From NCBI GenBank assembly GCA_036397995.1, contig DASWHX010000015.1, positions 1-64,000 on the forward strand: a stretch of 64,000 nt of DNA. The letters are read 5' to 3'. Shown one piece after another: positions 52,021-60,067 of this stretch. Numbering within the stretch: the first letter of the stretch is position 1; each line of letters begins with the position of its first letter. A program made the position numbers and the translations under genes. The notes below the pieces were generated by a model. That model made no database searches and was not told the origin of the DNA. It saw only the letters and a program-made list of their open reading frames with translations. This stretch comes from DASWHX01 sp036397995 (lineage in GTDB: Bacteria > Bacteroidota > Bacteroidia > Cytophagales > Cyclobacteriaceae).

Positions 52021-52710
52021 TTACTTTTCCTTCTTATTCGGATCTTTCTGCAGTTTCTTGTGTTTCATGATTTCCGCTTCAATATAAAACACGGCATTCT
52101 CGGCAATGTTTTTTATATGATCACCGACGCGTTCAAGTTTGCGGATTACGGAAAAAAGAAATAATAAAGAGCGAGTTGCATCCGGGTCCTTTTTAATAAA
52201 CTTTCTGATAGTTTGGGATGCCATGCTGTTAAGGGAATTAAGTTCAGCATCTTTCTTGTACACTTTTCTTGCCAAACTGGTATCTTCATCGTTGAGCGCG
52301 GTGCTGATATCGGTTAGCATTGAAAGAGTTATATGGAACATTTTACCAACTTCTGTAGCATTAATTGCATCGGATGAAATTGCTTCATCCATTTCCAACA
52401 CATAGTCCGCGATACCATCCGCGTAATCTCCTATCCGTTCTAAATCTGAATTAATTTTGAGCATGGAAATTACAAATCTTAAATCGGTAGCCACCGGCTG
52501 AAATAAGGCAAGAATATTTTCACAGTCGAGATCAATGCTCAGCTCCATTGCATTCATCCTTTTTTCATTTCGTGTAATTTCCTTTGCAAGCTTGAAATCT
52601 GAATTGATGAACGCTTCCTCAGACTTCTTCAACTGAAATTTTGCCAGGTCCATCATTTCTAGGATGCTTTGCTTAAGCTTTGAAAGTTCTTTTTCGAGGT
52701 GTGTCATCAT
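52021..52710 (-). CDS. phoU: Phosphate signalling protein PhoU
   Basis: Protein of 229 residues with two three-helix PhoU bundles; metal-binding motifs such as DLERIGDYADGIADYV and KLERVGDHIKNIAENA contain the E/DxxxD pattern. It links Pst transport to the PhoR/PhoB kinase pair, which is not in the window. It is the last gene of the pst operon, 11 bp after pstB. Two adjacent ATGs (52710 and 52707) can serve as start. Confidence 0.95.
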   Translation of the reverse strand: MMTHLEKELSKLKQSILEMMDLAKFQLKKSEEAFINSDFKLAKEITRNEKRMNAMELSIDLDCENILALFQPVATDLRFVISMLKINSDLERIGDYADGIADYVLEMDEAISSDAINATEVGKMFHITLSMLTDISTALNDEDTSLARKVYKKDAELNSLNSMASQTIRKFIKKDPDATRSLLFLFSVIRKLERVGDHIKNIAENAVFYIEAEIMKHKKLQKDPNKKEK

Positions 52711-52721
52711 TCCATGAATTT

Positions 52722-53534
52722 TTATCCGAAGCGGCCGCTGATGTAATTCTCAGTGCGCTCATGTTTTGGATTTGTAAATATCTGTTTAGTTTTTCCGTGT
52801 TCTACAAGTTCTCCTAAATAGAAGAAAGCTGTGTTATCACTGACCCTGCCTGCTTGTTGCATGTTATGGGTAACAATAACAATGGTGTATTTTTCTTTAA
52901 GTTGAAAAATCAGTTCTTCAATTCTTGCTGTCGAAATGGGGTCAAGAGATGATGTTGGTTCATCCATCAAAATAACGGATGGTTCAACGGCTAATGTTCT
53001 TGCAATGCATACTCGCTGCTGTTGTCCGCCGGAAAGTGCCAGCGCCGATTTCTTGAGGTTATCCTTTACCTCTCCCCACAAATCACTTTGTTTAAGTGCT
53101 GTTTCAACTTTTTCTGAAATAAATTTTTTATTGGTGATGCCCTGAATTTTTAAGCCGTAGGCAACATTTTCAAAAATTGATTTCGGGAATGGATTTGGTT
53201 TTTGAAAAACCATACCCACATCTTTTCTCAATTGTTCAACTTCAATTTTCTTTCCATAGATTTTAAAACCATCCAGTCTGATTTCCCCTTCCATTCTGAA
53301 TTCATCTATGTAATCATTCATTCTGTTAAATAACCTGAGAAAGGTGGATTTTCCGCAGCCTGAAGGCCCAATGAGTGCAGTTACATGGTTGGCAGTCATT
53401 CCCATACTTACGTTCTTCAGGGCATGAAACTGACCATACCAAACATCCACGTGACTAGCTTCCAATTTGAAACTTCTGGACTCGTGATCATTTTTCTTAT
53501 ATCCTTCTTCCTTTAATTCCATCAATGCAATCAT
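52722..53534 (-). CDS. pstB: Phosphate ABC transporter ATPase PstB
   Basis: ATPase of 270 residues: Walker A GPSGCGKSTFLRLFNRMND, Q-loop MVFQKPNPFPKSI, signature LSGGQQQRVCIAR, Walker B VILMDEPTSSLDPIS and H-loop VTHNMQQA. These match PstB precisely. The N-terminal 25 residues are hydrophilic and variable; ATG 53522 is an alternative start. It lies 13 bp after pstA. Confidence 0.96.
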   Translation of the reverse strand: MIALMELKEEGYKKNDHESRSFKLEASHVDVWYGQFHALKNVSMGMTANHVTALIGPSGCGKSTFLRLFNRMNDYIDEFRMEGEIRLDGFKIYGKKIEVEQLRKDVGMVFQKPNPFPKSIFENVAYGLKIQGITNKKFISEKVETALKQSDLWGEVKDNLKKSALALSGGQQQRVCIARTLAVEPSVILMDEPTSSLDPISTARIEELIFQLKEKYTIVIVTHNMQQAGRVSDNTAFFYLGELVEHGKTKQIFTNPKHERTENYISGRFG

Positions 53535-53547
53535 ATTCTGGTTGAAG

Positions 53548-54405
53548 TTACCATTTCATTTTTTTCTGCCATCTATTGCGAAAATACACAGCTATACCAT
53601 TCATCACCAAAGTAATAAGCAGCAATATTATAATCGCGGCTGCAGCATTGGTAATGAATCCCTGTTGCGGGCGGCTAACCCAGTTAAAGATCTGAATAGG
53701 GAGCACGGAGAACTCGTCCATGGGAGATTTCGGTGCAAAAGGAACATAAGCCAACGCACCTATAACAATTAAAGGGGCCGTTTCCCCAATAGCCCGTGAA
53801 AGTGCCAGAATTACTCCGGTGAGAATTCCGCCAAAAGATGCCGGCAGAACCTGATTCCGAATGGTTTGCCACTTTGTGGCACCTAAAGCAAATGATGCCT
53901 CTTTAATGGAGCCGGGCACCGCTTTTATGGATTCTCTTGTAGCAACAATTACAATTGGAAGGATCAGCAATGATAACGTCAGGCTTCCTGCAAGTACGCT
54001 AGGGCCGAGGTTCATTACCCTGACAAAGATTTCCAGTCCCAATAGCCCGTAAATTATGGAAGGAACGCCTGCTAAATTGGAAATATTAATTTCCAATAAA
54101 TTTGCCAGGTGACTTTTCTTTGCATACTCCTCCAAATAGATACCGGCTGCGACTCCAAGGGGAAATGAAATAATAGTGGTAAAAACCAGTACCCACGCGG
54201 TTCCCATCATGGCGGTCCATATTCCAGCACTTTCCGGTCTGCGCGATGGTAGCGCGGTAATAAAATCCCAACTCAGTCTCCCCAACCCATCAATCAAAAT
54301 GTCTCCTATAAATATTACCAGAAGTACCAAGCCAATGAATGTGCAGGCAATCCCCCAAACCTGGAAAGCTTTATCAGCAATTCTGTTTTTGCGCCTGTTA
54401 TTCAT
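53548..54405 (-). CDS. pstA: Phosphate ABC transporter permease PstA
   Basis: Inner-membrane permease of 285 residues with six helices and the EAA loop EASFALGATKWQTIRNQVLPA followed by GILTGVILALSRAIGETAPL. FYLEEYAKKS-like and GVPSIIYGLLGLEIF segments are typical of PstA. It overlaps pstC by 8 bp. Confidence 0.95.
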   Translation of the reverse strand: MNNRRKNRIADKAFQVWGIACTFIGLVLLVIFIGDILIDGLGRLSWDFITALPSRRPESAGIWTAMMGTAWVLVFTTIISFPLGVAAGIYLEEYAKKSHLANLLEINISNLAGVPSIIYGLLGLEIFVRVMNLGPSVLAGSLTLSLLILPIVIVATRESIKAVPGSIKEASFALGATKWQTIRNQVLPASFGGILTGVILALSRAIGETAPLIVIGALAYVPFAPKSPMDEFSVLPIQIFNWVSRPQQGFITNAAAAIIILLLITLVMNGIAVYFRNRWQKKMKW

Positions 54406-55276
54406 ACTTCTGTCTATACTTCTTGCGGAGGAAAAAACTTATATTATTCAACAAAAAAGTTAGTGCAAACAATGTAATTCCTGCAGCGAAAATTGTTCTG
54501 TATTCAAGTGTTCCATGTTGCACATCACCCAGGCTGACCTGAACAATATACGCTGTAATAGTCTCAATGGGTACAGTGGGATCAAATGTAAGTCTGGGCT
54601 GCTGACCGGCAGCGATTGCTACAATCATAGTTTCTCCCACAGCTCTTGAAATGGCAAGAATAATGGAGACAACAATTCCGGATGATGCTGCCGGAACAGT
54701 TACCAGCATCGCTGTTTGCAGCCGCGTTGATCCCATGCCATAGGAGGCTTCTCTTAATGATTTTGGTACAGCGAATAATGCATCTTCACTCAATGAAGAA
54801 ATAAATGGGATAATCATGATTCCCATTACAATTCCTGCCGAGAGGGCATTAAACCCGGCCAGGTCTGGATATATCTGTTGTAAAAAAGGTGTAACCACCA
54901 TCAATGCAAAAAATCCATAAACCACAGTAGGAATTGCTGCGAGTAATTCAAGGGCGGGCTTGATGGTTTTTCTAAACCCCTTGGGTGCATACTCATTTAA
55001 GTAAATCGCGATGCTGAGGCCTATAGGCAATGCGACGAAAATTGCAATGAAGGTTGTTAATAATGTACCAGTGAGTAATGGAAGGATACCGAAATGTTTT
55101 TGTTCAAATAGTGGCGTCCATTCGGTGTCTGTAAAAAACGATATTAATGAAACTTCACTAAAAAAGTTAACAGCTTCAACAGTTAAGACCAGGATAATTC
55201 CAATGGTGGTGAGGATAGTAATAAAAGCGCTTAATAAGAGACTTTTTTCAATCAGATATTCCTTAATCTTTCTCAT
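54398..55276 (-). CDS. pstC: Phosphate ABC transporter permease PstC
   Basis: Inner-membrane permease of 292 residues with six helices; EAA loop REASYGMGSTRLQTAMLVTV followed by GIVVSIILAISRAVGETM. The segment LSIAIYLNEYAPKGFRKTIK, then LLAAIPTVVYGFFAL, identifies PstC. ATG at 55276 (MRKIKEYLIEKSLLL) is preferred over a TTG at 55324. It pairs with PstA in the transporter. Confidence 0.94.
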   Translation of the reverse strand: MRKIKEYLIEKSLLLSAFITILTTIGIILVLTVEAVNFFSEVSLISFFTDTEWTPLFEQKHFGILPLLTGTLLTTFIAIFVALPIGLSIAIYLNEYAPKGFRKTIKPALELLAAIPTVVYGFFALMVVTPFLQQIYPDLAGFNALSAGIVMGIMIIPFISSLSEDALFAVPKSLREASYGMGSTRLQTAMLVTVPAASSGIVVSIILAISRAVGETMIVAIAAGQQPRLTFDPTVPIETITAYIVQVSLGDVQHGTLEYRTIFAAGITLFALTFLLNNISFFLRKKYRQKYE

Positions 55277-55345
55277 ACCTGAAAACAGAAAACCAAGTAT
55301 CTTCTTAGACGACCCGGCTTGCAATTGGAGTGATTATCCTGAGAG

Positions 55346-56299
55346 TTACCTTTTAGTAAAATCATTAAATTTTGAAATCTCAGCACTGTAAAGGTCGTCA
55401 GGCATGGGTATATATCCTACTTCAGCTGCTAAGAGTGAAGCATTTTCAAGATAAAAATCTACGAAGGAAATCACCTCCATCCTCTCAATTGCTGTGCTGT
55501 TTACATAAATAAAGAGGGGCCTGGATAGCGGTGAGTATGATCCGCTTCTCACTGTTTCCAGAGAAGGAAGAATAGGGCCATGACCACCATCAACAGCCAC
55601 AACCTTCAGTTTATCTTTATTCTCCTCATAATAGGCGAGTCCGAAAAATCCCAGCCCAAACTTATCGCCCGCGATTCCCTGCACCAAAACATTATCATCC
55701 TCGCTGGCTGTAAAATCGCCTCTGCTGGAGCCAGTTACCCCAACAACTGCTTCGGTAAAGTAATCGTAAGTACCGGAAGCAACCCCGGGGCCGAATAAAT
55801 GAACCTCTTCGTCAGGCCAATCGGGTCTGATTTGATTCCACTTCATAATAGTTCCCTGGGCAGCAGGTTCCCAGATTTTTTTTAATTCTTCAACCGTGAA
55901 GTTATCAACCCAATTGTTTTCCGGGTTTACAACCACTGTAAGACCATCGTAAGCAACAGAAAGTTCAACATAACTAATTCCATTCTTTTCACAGGCTGCT
56001 ATTTCTTTTTCTTTGATAGGTCTTGATGCATCTGAAATATCCGTTTCACCCCGGGCAAATTTTTGAAATCCTCCGCCTGTGCCGGATACGCCAATTGTTA
56101 CTCTAACACGTGGGGATATTGCCCTGAATTCTTCAGCCACGGCCTCTGTGATTGGATAGACTGTTGAGGAGCCGTCTATGGAGATTGACCCGGAAAGCTC
56201 AGTAGCATCAGCTTTTGCTGATTCCCCGGAATTGCTGCCGCATGCGTATAAAAGCAATGCCGAGGTAAGAATTGTGTGAATTGTAATGCCTGTCTTCAT
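55346..56299 (-). CDS. pstS: Phosphate-binding lipoprotein PstS
   Basis: Periplasmic phosphate receptor of 317 residues with a lipobox (LLYACGSN, Cys at about 20). Phosphate-binding motifs: SISIDGSSTVYPITEAVAEE, then GVSGTGGGFQKFARGETDIS, DASRPIKEKE and FGPGVASGTYDYFTEAVVG. First gene of the pst operon; a TTAAC-type direct repeat lies about 45-60 bp upstream. Confidence 0.95.
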   Translation of the reverse strand: MKTGITIHTILTSALLLYACGSNSGESAKADATELSGSISIDGSSTVYPITEAVAEEFRAISPRVRVTIGVSGTGGGFQKFARGETDISDASRPIKEKEIAACEKNGISYVELSVAYDGLTVVVNPENNWVDNFTVEELKKIWEPAAQGTIMKWNQIRPDWPDEEVHLFGPGVASGTYDYFTEAVVGVTGSSRGDFTASEDDNVLVQGIAGDKFGLGFFGLAYYEENKDKLKVVAVDGGHGPILPSLETVRSGSYSPLSRPLFIYVNSTAIERMEVISFVDFYLENASLLAAEVGYIPMPDDLYSAEISKFNDFTKR

Positions 56300-56342
56300 T
56301 GGTCAAAATTTGGTTTATAATATGAACTGATGCTTATCCAAT

Positions 56343-56361
56343 TGTTAACATTCAGTTAAGT
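56343..56361 (-). promoter_or_regulatory. Candidate PHO box upstream of pstS
   Basis: On the minus strand this reads ACTTAACTGAATGTTAACA: TTAAC repeated with an 11-bp period, the spacing of PHO boxes recognised by PhoB/PhoP. It lies 44-62 bp before the pstS start. Two similar sites precede the other phosphate genes. Confidence 0.55.
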
Positions 56362-56408
56362 TGAAATGATTTCCTGCTTAAATCCGGCCAAAAATAACGC
56401 AATCCGGC

Positions 56409-57608
56409 TTAGAAATTCAATTGGGCCTGAATTCGCAGCAAACTGCCCTCCTGTAAATTATCCTGATTAATAAAATCTTCATAGCGTCTTCGTGAATGAG
56501 TATACATAAGCACCAATTCAAACTGCTTTAAAGGCTGCCATTCAATCCCTAACTCAAATTCACTTACCTCATAACTCCTGGCATCTCGCTCATGTTTCTT
56601 CCCTCCATTATAGTATTGAACCCTGGTAAATGGAATTATGATCTGGTTTTTTATTTTCGTTAAATAACTTGCCGTAAGATAACCGCCCCTCAGCGATTTT
56701 ACTTCCACCGAATCCGTAGCATTATTAAATTCCGGGCCTTCTCCGATATTATATTCCGCCTGAATTCCAAAAGGCTTAGGATAGAGAATAAAAGTGCCTG
56801 CTATCCTTTGATCCGGGTAACTTAAGTCGGTTTTGTATTTAACTCCTGCAGACAAATTTGATTGTGGAATTACGTAATTGCCGGTGTATCCCTGAACGCT
56901 TAGCTCGAAAACCTGACTTCTTACTTCAAAAGGATAGGTGGCCCTGGCTACAAAATGCGGCTCTTTATTTATTTCAAGACTGTTAGCAGTTTGACCATTA
57001 TATATTCCAATTCCTAAAATTCCGTAGTCACCGCTTCCCTTCACGCCGGTTCGGACAAGACTTGATAGTAGTTTCCCCTTTCCAGCAGGTGCCCAAAAAA
57101 AGAAAACCCCTAAGTCTCTTTCATTTGACACCGCGCTGTTTAAACCATCATTTCTATCTAAGGGTAACCTGTTTTGACTGGATTGTAAATTTTCGAATCC
57201 AAAAGGAACTTTGCTTTGACCGATTCTAAATCGAAATTCATTTTCTTTGTCGAGCCCGATATCAAAATAAGCATCCCGAAGTTGAACGAAGTTAAGTTTA
57301 TCCGAACCGGGGCTGCTTGCAAAATCGGGTTGCACATAGAAATAAACATTCCTGGTAATTTGACCATAGAATATTATTCGCATTCGCCTTATAAAAAATC
57401 CGCCGCCTTTACCCCAGGATTTATCACATTGTTCGCAACCAAGATTCTCATTGGTTTCAAACAACCGATTGTATCTAACCTGTGCATATCCCCTGATGGA
57501 AATATTGTCGTACCACTCGGTTTCGACAGTATTTTGTTCTTTGGTTTGACTGTAAGCATTAAAATTGCTTATGGCCATTATCATAACAATCAGCATTAAT
57601 TTATTCAT
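56409..57608 (-). CDS. OprP/OprO-like phosphate-selective porin
   Basis: Outer-membrane beta barrel of 399 residues with a signal peptide (MNKLMLIVMIMAISNFNAYS). Early strands carry ISIRGYAQVRYN, GFFIRRMRIIFYGQI, FYVQPDFA and a plug-type QLRDAYFDIGLDKENEFRFR IGQSKVPFGFENLQS region seen in phosphate-selective porins O and P; it ends in an aromatic residue, IQAQLNF. Probably lets phosphate through the outer membrane to PstS. Two adjacent ATGs (57611, 57608); the second was used. A CxxC pair in NLGCEQCDKS is unusual for a porin loop. Confidence 0.85.
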   Translation of the reverse strand: MNKLMLIVMIMAISNFNAYSQTKEQNTVETEWYDNISIRGYAQVRYNRLFETNENLGCEQCDKSWGKGGGFFIRRMRIIFYGQITRNVYFYVQPDFASSPGSDKLNFVQLRDAYFDIGLDKENEFRFRIGQSKVPFGFENLQSSQNRLPLDRNDGLNSAVSNERDLGVFFFWAPAGKGKLLSSLVRTGVKGSGDYGILGIGIYNGQTANSLEINKEPHFVARATYPFEVRSQVFELSVQGYTGNYVIPQSNLSAGVKYKTDLSYPDQRIAGTFILYPKPFGIQAEYNIGEGPEFNNATDSVEVKSLRGGYLTASYLTKIKNQIIIPFTRVQYYNGGKKHERDARSYEVSEFELGIEWQPLKQFELVLMYTHSRRRYEDFINQDNLQEGSLLRIQAQLNF

Positions 57609-57701
57609 CATACATATCAGGATAAATTTCCTGCTAATTAAGGATACCTTATGTATTTGATGCAACACTTTTTCATAATGTCATAAATAATTAATCCGAA
57701 A

Positions 57702-57718
57702 TTAACAATTTGATAATA
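57702..57718. promoter_or_regulatory. Candidate PHO box upstream of the porin gene
   Basis: TTAACAATTTGATAATA, a TTAAC/ATAAT direct repeat with 11-bp period, about 95-110 bp before the porin start and 155 bp before the cotransporter start. It shares the pattern of the site at 57794. Confidence 0.45.
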
Positions 57719-57793
57719 AAGATTTTAGGGTCAACTCAGGCTTATTTTATTAATGAACAGCGCGTTAGACTATTTCCTTTCGAGTAAGGTTTG

Positions 57794-57810
57794 TTAACAT
57801 TTTGATAACA
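57794..57810 (+). promoter_or_regulatory. Candidate PHO box upstream of the Na/Pi cotransporter gene
   Basis: TTAACATTTTGATAACA: TTAACA and ATAACA with an 11-bp period. It lies 31 bp upstream of a TACTTTTG -7 element, about the position of an activator site next to the polymerase. Confidence 0.55.
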
Positions 57811-57841
57811 TACTATTTTACCCTCAAAAGCATTACACTTG

Positions 57842-57849
57842 TACTTTTG
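57842..57849 (+). promoter_or_regulatory. -7 promoter element for the Na/Pi cotransporter gene
   Basis: TACTTTTG matches TAnnTTTG, 23 nt before the start. There is no TTG -33 element at the normal distance, which would suit an activator-dependent promoter. Confidence 0.45.
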
Positions 57850-57872
57850 AAAGTATTTCTAACTGAACCGCT

Positions 57873-59555
57873 ATGAAATTCGGCTTTTTGGACCTACTTG
57901 AATTAATAGGTGCGTTGGGTCTGTTTATTTTCGGAATGAAAATAATGAGTGAAGGGATCCAAAAGGCTGCCGGATCTCAAATGCGGAGGATCCTGAGGGC
58001 GATGACTTCCAACAGGTTCAAGGGTATAATGACAGGTTTTGCCATCACCAGCATTGTGCAATCTTCATCGGCAACAACAGTAATGGTGGTAAGTTTTGTT
58101 AACGCCGGCTTGCTTTCATTAATGGAAGCGATCGGTGTTATTATGGGAGCTAACATCGGAACCACGCTAACGGCATGGCTTATTTCAATCATTGGTTTTA
58201 AAATGAAAATTGTGTCAATCTCTTTACCAATGATTGCTTTCGGTTTTCCTATGCTATTTGCAAGTAAAAGTACTACCAAAGCCTGGGGAGAGGTTTTGAT
58301 TGGGTTCGCCATTCTCTTAATTGGTCTTGATGAACTTAAAAATACCGTGCCGGACCTCAGTGCGAATCCTCAAATGTTTGAATTTCTTTCCAGATACACG
58401 GATTTAGGAGTTCTGTCTACTTTGCTATTCATCTTAATTGGTACATTATTCACTATTGCAGTTCAATCTTCCAGTGCAGCCATGGCCTTAACACTGGTTA
58501 TGGCGAATAACGGATGGATTCCTTTTGAAATGGCAGCCGCCATGGTTCTGGGTGAGAATATTGGTACAACGATTACTGCAAACCTAGCGGCGATAGTGGG
58601 AAATGTGTATGCCAAAAGAGCGGCCCGTGCACACACCATTTTTAACTTAATTGGTGTCATCTGGATGATTATCTTGATTAACCCTTTTCTCAGAACCATT
58701 GGTAATTATCTCATTTCTGCTCAGAGTATGAATCCCTTTATGGATGCAACTGCAATTCCAATTGCTTTATCTGTATTTCATACTTCTTTCAATATTCTAA
58801 ATACTCTTTTGTTGGTCTGGTTCACACCGCTAATTGCAAAAGCAGTTGAAAAAATTGTTCAATCAAAAGGAGATGACGAATTCCATCTTGAATTTATTGG
58901 AAAAGGAATTATCAGGACTCCGGACATTTCAATTCTTGAAGCCAGAAAAGAAATTGCAAAATTTGGAGAAATCACAACAAAAATGTCAGGGTTCCTTCAG
59001 GCTTTACTTTTCAAAAACAAAGAAAAGAAGAGAATGAAATGGATGGATAAGATTCAGAAGTATGAGGAAATCACCGACAGGGTGGAGGTGGAAGTGGCTA
59101 ATTATCTTACAAAAGTTGCTGAAGGAAATATCAGTGAGGATATTTCTGTCAAAGTAAGATCATTATTGAGTATCAATAATGATTTGGAAAGGATTGGAGA
59201 TCTTTTCTATCAGATGTCTCTTGCAGTGCAACGTCAAAATGATAGTATTCATGATTTGGATAAAAATCAACTGGATGGATTGCAGGAAATGTTCCGGTTG
59301 ATAGATAAGGCCTTTGAGGTGATGAACAAGAATTTAAATTCTAATTATTCTGAAGTAAACATTAATGAAGCAAAGGATATTGAAAAAAGAATTAATGCCC
59401 AGCGTGACGACCTGAAACGGACACACCTGAAACACATTGAGAAAGGTCACTATAATGTGATGGCGGGCATGGTTTACTCAGATGTATTCCAAACGCTTGA
59501 GAGAATCGGTGACCATATTTTTAATGTCTCCGAAGCTGTGATTGGTGAGATATGA
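57873..59555 (+). CDS. Na/Pi cotransporter family protein with C-terminal PhoU-like domain
   Basis: Protein of 560 residues. The N-terminal membrane half (about 1-330) has two inverted repeats with the family QSSSA motif: IVQSSSATTVMVVSFVNAGL (from about 62) and AVQSSSAAMALTLVMANNGW. GANIGTTLTAW and GENIGTTITANLAAI are the paired substrate-site repeats. The C-terminal 200 residues are PhoU-like helices (NNDLERIGDLFYQM, FQTLERIGDHIFNV). It takes up phosphate by Na+ symport; divergent from the porin and linked to the pst block. Confidence 0.92.
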   Translation: MKFGFLDLLELIGALGLFIFGMKIMSEGIQKAAGSQMRRILRAMTSNRFKGIMTGFAITSIVQSSSATTVMVVSFVNAGLLSLMEAIGVIMGANIGTTLTAWLISIIGFKMKIVSISLPMIAFGFPMLFASKSTTKAWGEVLIGFAILLIGLDELKNTVPDLSANPQMFEFLSRYTDLGVLSTLLFILIGTLFTIAVQSSSAAMALTLVMANNGWIPFEMAAAMVLGENIGTTITANLAAIVGNVYAKRAARAHTIFNLIGVIWMIILINPFLRTIGNYLISAQSMNPFMDATAIPIALSVFHTSFNILNTLLLVWFTPLIAKAVEKIVQSKGDDEFHLEFIGKGIIRTPDISILEARKEIAKFGEITTKMSGFLQALLFKNKEKKRMKWMDKIQKYEEITDRVEVEVANYLTKVAEGNISEDISVKVRSLLSINNDLERIGDLFYQMSLAVQRQNDSIHDLDKNQLDGLQEMFRLIDKAFEVMNKNLNSNYSEVNINEAKDIEKRINAQRDDLKRTHLKHIEKGHYNVMAGMVYSDVFQTLERIGDHIFNVSEAVIGEI

Positions 59556-59557
59556 TT

Positions 59558-60067
59558 TTAATAAACCCGTTCAGGAATCAGGATTGCATTTTGAAAGACC
59601 TTTCGCATTTTTTCAAGCGTTTTCTGAGCATCCAGTCTTTCATAAAACAAGCCTACTTTTACTTTGAAAATGGGTTGCTGATATTCCAGTACCGGTATTA
59701 AATCTGAAAATTCTCTATACGCAAGGGCTTTTGCATCGTTAGCTGCTGTGCTGCTGGTTCCATTGTAAATCTGGATAGTATAAACCTGATAATATCCGCG
59801 GCTTCGCGTATAAGAAGCTATGCTGTCGAGCAGGCTGTCCAAATCGGCGGCAATAGACGCGGTAGGTTCAACAAATGTCAGTTGTTCAACTTCCGCCAGG
59901 GGATAGCTGCCTGTGTCAGTCTGAGGATCGGGATACATAGGTCTGTATAAGGAAATGTCTTCAGAATAGCCCGACGACTGAGTTTGTGACCCCACTTTGC
60001 TCGCGCAGGAACCAATTAAGGCCAACAAAATGAAATACCCAATTCGTTTTACCAGTACGTTAATCAT
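59558..60067 (-). CDS. SPOR-domain lipoprotein
   Basis: Protein of 169 residues with a lipobox (ALIGSCASK, Cys about 20), a low-complexity linker and a C-terminal SPOR domain: YQVYTIQIYNGTSSTAANDA then FKVKVGLFYERLDAQKTLEK. SPOR domains bind denuded peptidoglycan. It overlaps the end of secA by 8 bp and is probably co-transcribed with it. The ATG at 60067 is preferred over an adjacent TTG. Confidence 0.85.
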   Translation of the reverse strand: MINVLVKRIGYFILLALIGSCASKVGSQTQSSGYSEDISLYRPMYPDPQTDTGSYPLAEVEQLTFVEPTASIAADLDSLLDSIASYTRSRGYYQVYTIQIYNGTSSTAANDAKALAYREFSDLIPVLEYQQPIFKVKVGLFYERLDAQKTLEKMRKVFQNAILIPERVY

